Source of the DNA: Pyrrhosoma nymphula
Lineage: Eukaryota > Arthropoda > Insecta > Odonata > Coenagrionidae
Assembly: GCA_963573305.1 (NCBI GenBank)
Contig: OY754339.1
Coordinates: 72,401,376-72,465,375, forward strand
Length of the DNA stretch: 64,000 nucleotides
Direction: 5' to 3'
In this document: one piece after another, positions 34,861 to 46,732 of the stretch
How the letters are laid out: each line of letters opens with the position of its first letter
Numbering within the stretch: position 1 is the stretch's first letter
The notes under the pieces: model-generated
What the model saw: the letters and a program-made list of their open reading frames with translations, nothing else
What the model was told of the DNA's origin: nothing
Database searches by the model: none
Position numbers and translations under genes: made by a program

Positions 34861-35535
34861 GCGAAGAGAAGGAAGTCTAGTAAAGATAATATGAGTTAGG
34901 CCATAAACAGAACGTAGTTACAGCATTATTAAGGAATGTTGCATTGCATGGTTTCTAAACTTGGTCATTGTAGACTGAGGACGCGTGTGGACAAGCAAAA
35001 ATAAGCTTTTTGTCGATGCCCAACATTTGCGCGGAGAAAGAAAGTCTATGAAAGAGATTATGAGTTAGGCCGTAATTAAAACGGTAGTTACATCACCATT
35101 AAGGAATATTACATTGCATGGTTCCGAAACTTGGTCATTGCAGACTGAGGATTCGTGTGGACTAGCAAAAATAAGATTTTCGTCGATGCCCAACATTTGC
35201 GAGGAGAAAGAAAGTCTATGAAAGAGATTATGAGTTAGGCCGTAGTTAAAACGGTAGTTACATCACCATTAAGGAATATTACATTGCATGGTTCCGAAAC
35301 TTGGTCATTGCAGACTGAGGATTCGTGTGGACTAGCAAAAATAAGATTTTCGTCGATGCCCAACATTTGCGAGGATAAAGAAAGTCTATGAAAGAAAGTA
35401 TAAGATAAATCTCTAAATAGAACGGCAGTTATAGCATCACTAAGGAATTTTATTTAACATTGCTCAGAGACGAGGTCTTTGCGGATTGAGAAGGTGCGTG
35501 AATTAATAAAAAATACCGTTTGTGTCGAGTGGAGG
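34861..35535. repeat. tandem array of four 170-bp units
   Basis: The word CCCAACATTTGC recurs at exact 170-base spacing (ending 35030, 35200, 35370), with a diverged first instance ending at 34860. ATGAGTTAGG recurs at 34891, 35060 and 35230. Units two and three (35031-35370) are nearly identical; the first and fourth are diverged, as expected at the edges of a satellite array homogenised from its centre. No ORF is conserved between units. The length is close to a nucleosome repeat. Confidence 0.92.
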
Positions 35536-36731
35536 CTTTTGAAATGCGGAAGTAAATAAAAGTAGGATGGGGACCAGAGCCTGGTGGTAAGGAAGACTAA
35601 TGAGGAAGTGTTAATAGTTGTTAGCAAGAGAGAGGAGGTTGGTGGCGGAGATTCGGAGAAGGCCGTGAAAGTCGCTGTAGGAATAAACGAAATGGAAGGT
35701 CATGCTGATTGGTGCTGCAGAGGAGAATGCTTGTTAAACCCCGGTAGAGAAAGGAGAAGGAAGAAAAGGAATCTTGTTCTGCATAGAAGGAGGCAGACCG
35801 AACGAGAGGCTTTAAAGAGACTACTGTAGAAATATAGATGGACTTAATGGACAAATATTTCTCTGCAATTGCTAAATTTATAGTAGTACTTGCCTAAATA
35901 TATAATTCATTTGGTTAAATACTGAAGGATATATATTTCGCATTATTTCTAGCTATGTACGCCAGCCTTATAATACACGTTGTACCAATATCCTTCTGCA
36001 TCATTTCCCATTTAGTCACCCATTCCAGTTCAGACAAGTTATCTAAGCAGGGAATCCTCAGATGATAGTAATAAAACCCCAGAGTCGATTCTGTCCACAA
36101 AATATTTTGGGTCTATCTTTATTAATTCCTACTCTTTGGATTTGAGTTTCTTAATTTCTAATTCTTTGCAGTATTAAATATTTTTGCCTGGCGTCGAATA
36201 ACTCATCATCATTAATATAATCTCATTACAGCGAGTTAAAATGGTTTGGTGAATTCATAAATCGTGTATTTTCAAATATTTTAGTGAATTTGCTATTGAT
36301 TCTGGAAATAGCATATAGCTTTCATTATTGATGCCATCATGAAGTACATTTGAATTTCACGCAGCTCCTAATGGATCTAGAAATATGGATTGTACCGTTT
36401 TATTTTGTGACCAGGATGGATGATGGATTTATCACCAACGCATTGAGGAATGACCACGTTAATTTTTTATTGATATTATTCATATTCCTGCCACCTAAAA
36501 AGAACGCGTCCTCTTAATTTTAACAACAATTCTATCCTTTCCAAGCAATTTTTTTCTGCTAATTGAACTTGAAATTTAATGGTCTTAAATTCTAATTACA
36601 TACAAGCTTCTGAATATCAGCTATCAAGTTCGATAAACCGGCTTATGTACCGGTACACCACATGTAAACCGTAACCAACAATTTGCTGCGGTTTAATTAA
36701 TCGCTTTGGAACTTGTCGCCCAATATATCGG
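35536..36731. other. anonymous DNA; nothing recognised
   Basis: No known motif. The plus-strand ORF at 35584-35829 is Arg/Glu-rich from a purine-rich stretch and is not supported as a gene. Confidence 0.35.
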
Positions 36732-37203
36732 TTGTCAGATACCATTGGTACTCTGTTTGGATTCAAGTTTTCTTTTTGTTTAACCAACGATCATAATGCC
36801 CAAGGCTCCCATTGGGTTACTATTGTTTTCGCTAAGATACCTGCTAATGTTACAATGGAAGTTGGTGGCTTAGAAAGCTTTCCTTCATCAGATGTGTTGT
36901 GTTTTAAAACTCTTCAGATGAACAATTACCAGTCATACGCTAAGGAACATTGTACTACTGTTTCATCAAATGTGTTAACATCTAAGAGGTGTATGAAATT
37001 CAAACCAGAAGACAAACTTGTTATTTATATTATATTATTATTATTATTATTATTATACACAAATCGTTACAAGTTGGCTACTTGCCAGATGGTAACAGTG
37101 AAAGAATGAAAGTACATCACTAATGTAAAAGTAATATTGCATCAGCTTCTGCTAGTGCCTCCATTGGTATTTATGGTGATGTACAATTCTATGTTAAAGG
37201 TTA
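36732..37203 (+). pseudogene. unidentified coding-like sequence interrupted by an (ATT)n expansion
   Basis: A frame open from 36732 reads as plausible protein (SHWVTIVFAKIPANVTMEVG and later KRCMKFKPEDKLVIYI). It then runs into about eight ATT/TTA triplets (37036-37056) that encode a Leu run. Beyond the expansion a different frame reads LQVGYLPDGNSERMKV and, after a stop, SASASIGIYGDVQFYVKG ending at TAA near 37203. Coding-like signal on both sides in different frames suggests a once-continuous gene broken at the microsatellite. The beta-rich, jelly-roll-like look could fit a capsid or lectin, but I cannot identify it; an endogenous viral fragment is only a guess. Confidence 0.3.
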
Positions 37204-37614
37204 ATAAACTGTTTATATAGTTCATTTGTTTTTTCTTTTCAAATTGCGCTGAGCGCCATCTTTGATTTTTCCCGCCAATCGACATCGCCATATTTCGGGC
37301 GATATCGAGTCGCCACGTATCGTTCGGATAGGCCCTAGTTATCCGAGGTGGGGAATCTTTCTTTACTTCTTGTAACCTGATTGTCCATTGACTATAAAAG
37401 CAAAAAAGACATCGGAATGAAAAAATAAGACGGGATTTCTACCCTTTCCTCGTCAGTCTTTCTTGCCGCCAATCCCTTCTCCTCTTTTCCACACCCATCG
37501 CCGCTCATGGGAATGAATCACCCGATATTCGGAACGCTATATGCTGGAGCCACACCGCCAAAAACCCGATATCCGCTCTTCCGAATCTCGCACATATAAA
37601 GAATACTAGCTAAA
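37204..37614. other. short anonymous stretch
   Basis: No gene or repeat recognised. Confidence 0.4.
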
Positions 37615-39095
37615 GGTACCCGTTGAAACTCAACGGATTTGAAAAACACTGACTTTATTATACACAAAAGCCACAAAACCTGAATAATACTGAGCGGGAT
37701 TCTTTGAGACGTCTTCTGAGTGAATGAACATAATCGCTTCCCTTGTGTACATACATATATTTCCATTCAATGACTTATTTCAGTCTACTAGCAAAAAATG
37801 AAACCACTGCATCGAACCTAATGATTAGCATGGACCAACAAGGGGACCTTTGGAGGGCTTTCAGGGGCTCTGAGGGCTTTTTAATATAGCCTATATATTA
37901 CTCGCAGATATATATTTTCAATCTACATGCCAAATTTCAGCTCAATCGGTCCATTAGTTTTTACGTGATGGCAAAAGAGAAAACGACAATAGTAAATTAA
38001 ATAAAAAGTCGCTAACGAGCACAAATAAAATCATAAAAGAAATAACAAAATCCGAATTTCAAATTTGGGATTAAAGTGAAAACAGCAAAAGAAAAGTAAA
38101 TCATAATTTGCTAACGAACACAAAGAAATCACAAAAGAAACAACTAAGTCAAAATTTCAAAGTTTGGTAAAGAGAAAAAACGAAATCTAAGAACAATCCC
38201 AAATCGCAAAGCAAACATCAAAATCCGATTAACAAAGCAAAGGAAAAAAATAGCGATGGATGGAGATCGTGAATAATTTTTCTTGTAGTATTTGATCGGC
38301 GAAACCAAATCTAATACTTAAGTTTGTTTTTAAAAATCTTAACACCACGTATTAGAAACTGTATTCACCGATACAGCATTGTAAGCATGAGATAAGCATG
38401 TAAATGTGCATTGAATTTATCGATTGCCCACCTAAGCAAGCCATCATGGGGCCCATGGGACTTTGGGCCCTTCTGAAACAGATATACTTTCAACGTTATA
38501 TCTGGCGTTTAGTAAATGGGCAATTCCATATGTGACGGAATTACCTTTAGAGAAAACTATGCAATAGGATATTGTAATAAAATTGTAAAATACTAAATAT
38601 TTGAAATACTTCTAACTGTGCATGATCAAAAAACTTTTATCAAGACGATGTTCATACACAGAAACAAAATTAATTATCTAAATAACTTCTAAATATGCCT
38701 AAAATTTACATGTGACAGAATTACTGCCATATCAACCTCCTATGAGTAATGATTTCAAACATCTTCAAAACTCTGTGAATCTAAACAGAATTTGAAAACT
38801 TGTAGTATGCCTCTGAACAATGTCTGAGCCATTGCTTATGATAGCACAGTTTGCCAAAACTACAAATTAACAATATGTATATAACGGTCATAAACAAACA
38901 CGTGACGGAATTACCAATTGCTTCTTTTTTCAAACTCAAAAATAATATTGTCATTTAACTTCTACTAACTCTGAATCAACAGTCAACAAATTATGACAAG
39001 TTAAAACAAAAAATGTAGCTTATACACAATCAAATTACAAATAATAATAATAAAAGGGGACAAAATATTATTATTATTTTGCACTAATGTGTGTT

Positions 39096-40708
39096 TTACT
39101 GTCCATTCACTGCGTTATGAAAAATGTAACGAATGCGATTTCCAAATATGTTAAGTATAGGCTGGTGCTCAAGGTGAACGACATCCATTTTGTCAACCCA
39201 GCATCTGTCTTCTTTCTCTGGAAATATGTACACCATCCCCTTGTCATCATTTCGGCGTAGGTTCATTTGTTTTGTCTTCTTGCCACTGTAGCTAGCCAAT
39301 ATGAAAGTTCCAACTGCCAAGGACTTCGTGGAAGCAACATCACATCTGAAATATTTTATTTTGGATTTCTGAAGGCATAAATGAAATGTCTTATAATTTA
39401 TTGCTGCGGTATACGGTTTAAGTAAGACAGTATGCTTGTCTACAACTACAACATTATGGGTATTTCTGGTACCCGATATGCTAGATGATATACTTTCCCA
39501 TCGTTCTTGATTCTCTTTTCTGTTGGCCTGTAGTTCATTACTTGAAATATACTTCATTTTTATTTTCTCATTTTTTACACTACAGTGTTCAAACAAAGTC
39601 TCGGCTGATGAAATCTTGGCTACTCCTGTTAATATGGCAATTTTTGCTTGTCTTTTAATTTCACCTCCAATTCCATCCACTGCACCTCACCATGACTACT
39701 GGCAAAGAAATGCCACTCAAGTTCTTTTAGAGAAAACAAGTCATGTAAAAAAGCAATGTTTTCGAACAAGTATCTCTGCTTGAACTGGCTTATTGCCTCA
39801 TCAGAGAAGAATTTTACTCTATTGTTATGTGGATGCAGGGTGCGTAGTTCTTGAAGTAACAATCTCAAAAAATCCATCTACTGCATACTTGTCATGAGTC
39901 AATTCATCTGAAACGATGAAACACGATTGACAAGCATCCTGGGTCCACATACAAGCAGTAAAAATAGTAACTTGCTGGTGGTTCCAATGAGCTGTCTGAA
40001 TTTCATTTTGTTGGATTATTGTAAAGTTCTCTGCGAAATCAATTTGATTGACTACGGTCTCCTTGTCACAGTTTGATTTCGCATCCTTGAAGGTTGGACT
40101 TTGCTTTCTTTTGATGAATCTATGCTTTTTGAAATAAATCAGTTGATTTTCGAGAACATTCAAATAATATTCAATTGTATGTACCCTCATGGGTACTTTT
40201 TTCATATCTGGTTCCTGTATTCTCCCATTGTTCCCACCTGACTTCAGTCTGGGGATTTTCAAACAAACCACATAAGTTTCTAAACTTGACTGCACATCCC
40301 TCACAGTCACTTATCATTCAGGATTCTACTTCTTGGTTACATGTAATAGCGTCCAAAAAAGGTCTGAATTCAGTGGGTACAATGAGTAGTGCATCTCCTG
40401 AATTTGACAGGGCCTTCAACAAAAATCTTACATTATCATGGTACTTGCAAGTACAAGTTGTGTGTGGTAAATCAGTGAAACATTTTATGTAGGAAGGACG
40501 CAAGATACAGAACTTCGAAAATTCACATTTGACATCCGGATGTTGTTGTTTTGAATAATGGTATGCTTCTTTCAGTGTCGTAAGCATATACCGTTTTTGA
40601 TGCTTTATTTGCCATTTCTGTTTCCATGCTAGTGGAAAATTGCCATTTCTGTGATTCAATAAGGACATTTACGTATTGATTCTTATTGTAGGGCCTACTC
40701 ATGCACAT
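39096..40708 (-). pseudogene. DDE-type transposase-like protein, frameshifted
   Basis: The gene is read right to left. Segment 40668-40318 has a Cys/His patch, CTCKYHDN. In an overlapping frame near 40310 lies DCEGC. Segment 40310-39825 contains HRFIKRKQ, QIDFAENF (likely first catalytic Asp), QTAHWNHQQVTIFTA and VSDELTHDKYAVDGFF. Segment 39877-39629 contains KFFSDEAISQFKQRY (likely second Asp) and WHFFASSHGE. The frame then shifts to segment 39680-39096, starting DGIGGEIKRQAK. At least three frame breaks make it inactive. I recall this motif set from repetitive transposase-like proteins in cnidarians, aphids and other invertebrates, but I cannot name the superfamily with confidence. Confidence 0.75.
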
Positions 40709-40837
40709 ATACCATATGCGTAGCCCATTTTTAAGAAATGCATTCTTATGGAAGAGATAAGGAGACTATAGTAAACTGTACTTACAATATTTTTAACAGC
40801 TCACCCACAGATAATTTATCCCTTTACCTAACATAAC

Positions 40838-41082
40838 CTAATTACAAAGTGCGATATTCCACAGAGGAAAAATCATTCGCCTTGACCGGGATTCGAACCC
40901 GGATCCCTCGATTTCGCGCCGAGTGCTTTAACCAGTTAAGCTACCGAGGCGTCCTTCTCCCCTGTGGATTATTTGGAATGATTTTTCCTCTGTGGAATAT
41001 CTCACTTATGTGCACTTGCGGGTGACTCCTTAAAGGTAACTACCGTGGCTAGTCCCGGTATCCTCAAAACTAATTACAAAGT
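40838..41082 (-). mobile_element. 219-bp tRNA-bearing SINE with perfect 13-bp target duplication
   Basis: CTAATTACAAAGT occurs at 40838-40850 and again at 41070-41082, bounding 40851-41069. Inside, on the minus strand, is a complete tRNA-like sequence (about 40952-40878): an acceptor stem CGCCTCG/CAAGGCG with one mismatch, box A GGTAGCTTAACTGG, and an anticodon stem CTCGG/TCGAG with loop CGCGAAA. Box B is GGGTTCGAATCCC in a perfect T-arm. Position 33 is G rather than U, so it is not a working tRNA. A perfect 25-bp inverted repeat (40853-40877 and 40977-41001) encloses the tRNA-like part. The element sits inside the DNA transposon. Confidence 0.9.
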
Positions 41083-42190
41083 TAATTATCTAACCTAAAA
41101 TATCAGCTCAGAGGTAGGCGACTATCCAATTTATTCAACACAGCTATCTAAAATGAAGGCCTATTAAAAACACACATCACCTAATTTTAGGTAATTCTGT
41201 CACAGTAATTCCGTCACATCTGAGTAATTCCGTCACCCTGCTATATGGCCTCGAATAAAACATTTTTGAGAGAATCTAATATTAAGACCTTTAAGGGTGT
41301 CAGAACCTACCTTTCCAGGAAGAAAATAAAATATCTATGTTATAAAATGGTGATAAAATAAAAAGAAAATTAAGTTTTTGTGACGGAATTACCATTTTTG
41401 CATTTGCACTTACATATGTATTTTAAAATCTCTAATCATTGCATATAAAAGTTGATGTGTGTTTCAAAACGTTGCCAAAGCTATACTACACAAAACACAA
41501 AATGCAATAAAATCACTGCTTACCATGTTTGTTGACATATATTACTCTGTAATCTATGATGAATTAGTTCATAACAAATCTCTGGCAGCCATCTTGAATT
41601 CAACAATCACCAAATGAGTAACTAATTTGTTTGAACAAATTAAATACTGATTTCATAAAATTCAATCATTTAACTGTTGAATTATCAAGATAAAATATTT
41701 CCAGCCTAAATTTTAATTTGAGAAAAAAAGTTGACATTTTCGTGGAAATACCCAAATATCTTTTGGAGATCAAATATTTGGTTGCCAAGGAAATATGATC
41801 TTGTTGATTTCAGAGAAAATGTGAGATTTTTCAGCTAAAAACATGACTTTTACACGAGTATGAAACGTAATAGAAAATGGATTGGAAGAATTATAATTTT
41901 CATGTATTCATCATCCGATAAAAAAATTCCAGCCCTCTATCTTGAGTGAAAGTACTTTTAAAAAGCAAAAAATAAACCCACTGCACCGAACCCATTGATT
42001 AGCATGGACCACCAGAACGGGCATTTGGGGGGCCTTAATGGACCCTTAGGGCCTTTTGAATATAGCCCTTATTACCCACAGATATATTTTCAATCTACAT
42101 GCCAAATTTCAGCTCAATCGGTCCAGTAGTTTTTGCGTGATTCAGTAACAAACATACAAACTTTCACATTTATAATATTAATAGGATTAT

Positions 42191-44730
42191 CTCTTTCTAT
42201 TTAATATAATTGCCCTTCTTGTGAAGAACCGTTTACAAGGAGCTAACTCTACCAGAATGTTTAAAGGTGGTAAAATCAAGGCACCAGTTCATCTTAATTT
42301 TCGTGTTTCTACCAAAAAACAACGGGAACTGAAGGCAAAATCTCGTCAGTTCAATAGAAATGGCACTTCAGCATGCTTTTATGTCGGAAAAAGTGTTTAA
42401 AAAATTATTTAATGCATGTTTAGTATATCAAAAAACTATTCTCTAAAGCTAAGGCATGTCGTTAGTGAAAGCAATATTATAAAAGAAGACAAGCAAAAAG
42501 ATGGAGATCAGCATTTGTTGGGACTCACGTAGTCTTTGCTTGTTCGAAAAAATATAATAACAGAATTATATGCATATTTTGTATCTGGATGCATTTTCCT
42601 AATGGCTAATGCAGTTAGTTAATGAAGTTAACGTTTTTTTTACAAGTAAAATGCACAATGTTGAATTCAGTGTTTGATGTGACTCACAAAGTTGCAGTGG
42701 AACCGTCAGCAATGCTTTCCAACAAAGGTGTTCAGGGGAGGGTGTAGCGTGAATATTATGGACCTCCAAATCCTTTAAGTTTGTCATAAGGGGCAAGATA
42801 TCATCTCCCTTGTGCGACCCCCAGGCTGAGGCTAGTCCTCGTTAAGGTGGATGACCCCAAGGCCAACGCGATGAAGGTCGGTTAGCTAATCCACTGCACC
42901 TCCCTATTTAGACTGGGATGGGAACTCCCGACAAAGATCATGGACCACGCCCCAAGTAGTGTATCCGACAACTCAAAAAGACCAGAGCTGCTGTGCGAAC
43001 CTGTCGTCACCACGCGATACGAGCGAGCTTTCCACCGTCATTGATCTTTCGACTAAATGCAGAAACTATCGTAATGTCTTTTCCGAAGGATTTTCATTAA
43101 CCTCGGAGGGTCGGATGAATAATTACAATTGGTTAATTAAATGAGCGGCGCTTAATAAGTCAACGAGTCAAAGGAGCGAGACACTTGTAAAAACGCCGCT
43201 GGAATCAAAGGCATTTTCCAGTGTGACAGAGGCAGTCATTATGTAAATTAAGCAGGCGCTTGGGGGGAGGAGGGAAAAGGGTGTGACCTTGTTGCTTCCA
43301 GCAAGGTGATGTTAATCCGCATGCAACGACTCGATTCCTTTTGTCTCCATTACGTAATTACTAAAACATTTTCCCTGAGAGACGTTTCAGTGTCATGAGG
43401 GTTAAAGGGAATCTAGCTGTTTTCGCTTTGTATGTTTTATACCGATTCTCTCATTAAAATTAAATTAACTATAAAATGAGAAACTCTCGGGTCACTTACA
43501 TGGTGTTTATCAGGATCGACGTTTTGGTAGCGTGCTCTGTCGTCGTTTTCAGTAAGAATTGTGATTGAGGAAAAAATGCATATCGCTTATATATATCTCC
43601 GTGAGTTGTAGTTGGTTGTGAACCCACAGAGAGAGAGAGAGAGAAGGAGAGAGAGTGAAACGTCGCACAGTGACCTGAAATCGAAAACGTGGCAAAAATA
43701 GAAACTGAAATTTGAAACTTCAGATGAAAATTTTCCGTAAATCGGTTCATGAGGTGATGTGTATATTTTGCTTCATTTCTATCGCATTAAATTATACGAG
43801 GGCTGAAGTTCAACAAATTTTGCAAAAATCGCTCCACCTTCAATTTTATCTGAAAATTATCGAGGTCATGCAGAACATGTTGGTGTTAGACTGTGTAGTG
43901 AAAAATGGTGCTGGCCAGTAAAACAGGTTTTGCCTATTAAGTTTATTGATTTTTGTAATCATTGCTATTTTTTGCTGTTTTGTAACAAAATGGTGGACAT
44001 GGTTTTCATTCAACTTTAGGAAGCGATTAATAGTGTCTTATAAAAATAAGGAAACATTTAAATTCAACGACAAATTAATAGATGCATATAAATAATTTTT
44101 AAAAGCTGTGTCAGTACTGTGAATAATTTAGTAAGTATTGGATTCGTTACAAGGAACAGGAATCAAGACCACTTTCAATTCAGACAACTTTTATTTTCAA
44201 AAAAGATTGTAATAATATCAAAAAAATGTTTCAAAAAGATGAAGTAGATGCAATGGTTTCTTAAATTTATATCCGTGCTAGATTATTTAGTTAAAATAAG
44301 TTCATAGTGTTACTTCAATCATTAATTTTTTTAAGTTGCGAGTTGTAAGTTCTTTTTTTTACAACTTCATTTGTACTTACGAGGGCCAAAGAGGGCCAAT
44401 CTTAGGCAAAATTGGTTGGGGGATTTCTTCCCCACCACTGAGGATCTCAGATCTCTCAACTCGGGTCAGATAGTCAGTTTTTGGGGGCAGACCGGACTGC
44501 CTGAGTGAAGATCTACCTGAGAGATGGCATAATGGACTTAGAGTGTAAGTGCCGGGGTGCAGTCGTAAGCCGACCCCCTCTCCCCGTCAAAATGCCCGTC
44601 AAAATTCTTGTCGCGTTGAAGGATTATTCCTTCCCTTATTTTCTCTTCTCGTATCTGAACATGTATCTCCTACTCTTCTTCCTTTCCAAACAAAAGGAAA
44701 TTATATTCATTCAATGCTGTTCTTTTTCAG
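42191..44730. other. anonymous DNA with a GA microsatellite
   Basis: A (GA)n run lies at 43629-43656. On the minus strand near 43505-43550 an AAAACGTCG word follows ACGACGACAGAGC, weakly like the hammerhead-like motifs near 17 kb. No gene recognised; the ORFs at 43496-43750 and 43712-43921 show no known motif. Confidence 0.35.
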
Positions 44731-44842
44731 GTCTCTCTCCCAGGTGTTCATAGAGGCTTGCAGATACTTTCAACTGACCATCCTGGCAACAGCATTATCC
44801 GCAAGCCAGAACAGGCTGATTTCTTAACGCAGGTGCCTTCAG
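44731..44842 (+). CDS. candidate internal exon of an unidentified host gene
   Basis: A strong acceptor (TGTTCTTTTTCAG, AG at 44729-44730) and a consensus donor (CAG followed by GTAAGT at 44843) bound 112 bases. Only one of the three frames is open throughout. It encodes 37 residues, beginning VSLPGVHRGLQILSTDHPG and ending FLTQVPS plus one base, so the exon would be phase 0 to phase 1. Composition is protein-like. I do not recognise the protein, and no neighbouring exon was identified, so this rests only on splice signals plus the open frame. Confidence 0.4.
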
Positions 44843-46732
44843 GTAAGTGCTTTTTTCTATTTTGCAACCACATACTATTTAATCGCAGAAGTTGGTTCTA
44901 AATCGTAGTTGGCTTCATATCCAAGGCGTAGGTTAATGGTATCGAAGTTTTGATCGACCTCGAGACTTTAACCGGAGTTTGTTCGACCTCCCATATTTAT
45001 TCACCCATTAATTTGCATTTTCTTCCGTTTCTGGCGCATTATTTTCCCTTAATTGCTCATCAAGGCTGTTATGAAACATGAAAGCGCCCTGCGGCTTAAG
45101 TTCGGTGCCCCTGCAAAAAGATCCCTTTAGCCCTTTTCTCACCGCTGCCGCCGCGTTCCCGACCCTTCCCCCTTCAAATCCCTCCCCCAATTCACACCAT
45201 ATTGTTCCCGCTAACCCTTCCCCTCTCGGCTGCCACCCATTCTTGACTGCCAGCTTCGCTTTCGCTAGCGATCCTGGCTTCGTTCACCGCAGCAGTATGC
45301 CTTCTTAAGGGGAATCGCCTGTTTCAAGCATTCCTGAACTCCTTGATCGCATTTTGCACTTTTATTATTTATACTATTACAACCGAGTACCCACAGAGAG
45401 GCATAAGGCGAAATTGACTGTGATTATTTTCTGCTCAACTTGCCATTTTCTTAGGAAGTTCACTTCTGGCTAAGAAGAAGAAGAAAGGACGCAACTCCGT
45501 CACGGAAAACCCAGATGTCCGGTTTATACAGTGATGTTTACCCGGTTATCCGGTTATCCAGCTGGGGTGAAGGGTAGGGTAGGGGAAAATGAGGGGTAGG
45601 AAGGGCCGCTATGTTTGGCATCCGAGCATTATGTAGGATGAACAGATCCCGTCACAAAACCTGGGATTTGATCACTCAAGGCGTGGTTAGACAAACGCAA
45701 TTCTTTTAAGTGTCTTTCTTCACGCCTTTGAGCTGGAAGCCAGAGCCTCTTTGGTCGACGGAAGGCGGTGGTCCGAACCAGGGTGCTCTCCCTACCCAGA
45801 GAGCCACAGATCACCCTCCACAGATTCCCTCCGTGTTCAAGCTCTTGTGCCGCGTCAAGACAGAGGTTGGCGGATGGGAAGCGCTTGACTTGACGTCGGC
45901 ATTGAGCAGAGATAAACAATGAGGAAAAACGGACTTTCGTTTGAGAAAAAGTAAATCGAAAATTACGTTTATGGTTAACGCCATTTATATTTTTTATGTT
46001 TTTGAGTTTAAGAAGGACGTATTCTATGAGTCTATAACCATGCATCGTTTTTAATCATCCGGTTAAGAATAATTACCTCCTTTGATTACATTTGATTCTT
46101 TCGAAGTTACCTCCTTTTCTTACTTGTTAATCAATGCTCTGCGATTGGTACTACTGAAGAGTTTCCATTGTTTTTCCTTTTGCAACAATTCTAAACATAC
46201 ATCTATATTTCAACAAATATCCCTGTTCACACAGTGAGGATTTAAAGTTTTGTGCCCAAGGAGTTTGTGCAAAATATGTTGGGTGCATGTAACAAGCATT
46301 ACATAAAAAAAGCTTACGGAAAAAAGCAATTTGGTATCTTTGTATACCTATACATATTCCGTGTTGTTAATTGAGAGAGCCCCTATTACAAGCACTTTTA
46401 ATTGCATACCCATAATATACATATGTTGTTTTGCATAATTTACATGTGAAACATTTATTTGTCCACGTGGGAACAAAATGAGGAAATGTCATTTTGCGCC
46501 GAGAACATGATTTTAAATCATTTTTCATCCTCTAATCGCATTGCTCTTCAAGCGGAATGGTTAGGTCTTTCCATATAATATTGTATTTCTCGAAATCATA
46601 CTTGTTGTAGCTCAATCCCCGGGGGCAACAAGCAGAAAGTCTTAATTTGCCAGTCCTGGAGTACGGAAGGTAAAATAATTTGAGGAACAGGACAAATAAA
46701 TTGCATGTCAATAAAATATCTTGGCGTCTCAC
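44843..46732. other. anonymous DNA with a C-rich tract
   Basis: About 45110-45240 is C/T-rich. The minus-strand ORF 45629-46045 and its plus-strand shadow have no motif I know. If 44731-44842 is an exon, this would be intron. Confidence 0.35.

Larger units (their letters stand above)
38510..41400 (-). mobile_element. DNA transposon with subterminal GTGACGGAATTACC motifs
   Basis: A minus-strand transposase-like gene (39096-40708) is bracketed by repeats of GTGACGGAATTACC. Three are forward near the left end (38532-38545, 38712-38725, 38902-38915). Three are reversed near the right (41190-41203, 41204-41217, 41223-41236). One more is forward at 41380-41393. Possible short terminal repeats are AAATGGGCAATTCC at about 38515 and, reversed, AAATGGTAATTCC near 41396. 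The right boundary is uncertain: homology to the host repeat resumes only near 41735. Clustered motifs at both ends are typical of transposase-binding sites. Confidence 0.75.
37615..42190 (+). repeat. dispersed repeat (GGTACCCGTTGAAA ... CACATTTATAATATTAATAG), with nested insertion
   Basis: The left part begins GGTACCCGTTGAAA at 37615, as at 47867. It contains the block GAAACCACTGCATCGAACC and the downstream block ATGCCAAATTTCAGCTCAAT at about 37927. A second copy of the same tail lies at 41985-42188, ending TTCACATTTATAATATTAAT. Compared with the copy at 49240-49828, sequence up to about 38498 and from about 41735 is continuous, so about 3.2 kb was inserted between. Region 37990-38250 holds a degenerate tandem repeat of about 105 bp (GCTAACGA.CACAAA). 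The tail type is common at 3' ends of arthropod retroelements, but the family is unassigned. Confidence 0.7.

Noticed and set aside
35584..35829. Arg/Glu-rich plus-strand ORF after the 170-bp array
   Set aside because: Its composition follows local purine richness; no motif and no support.
40878..40952. Functional tRNA gene
   Set aside because: The T-arm and box B are excellent, but the anticodon loop has G at position 33, the acceptor has a mismatch, and it lies inside a SINE with its own target duplication.
45629..46045. 138-codon minus-strand ORF with plus-strand shadow
   Set aside because: No recognisable domain, no splice or promoter signals, and the first half is low-complexity Lys/Asn/Phe.
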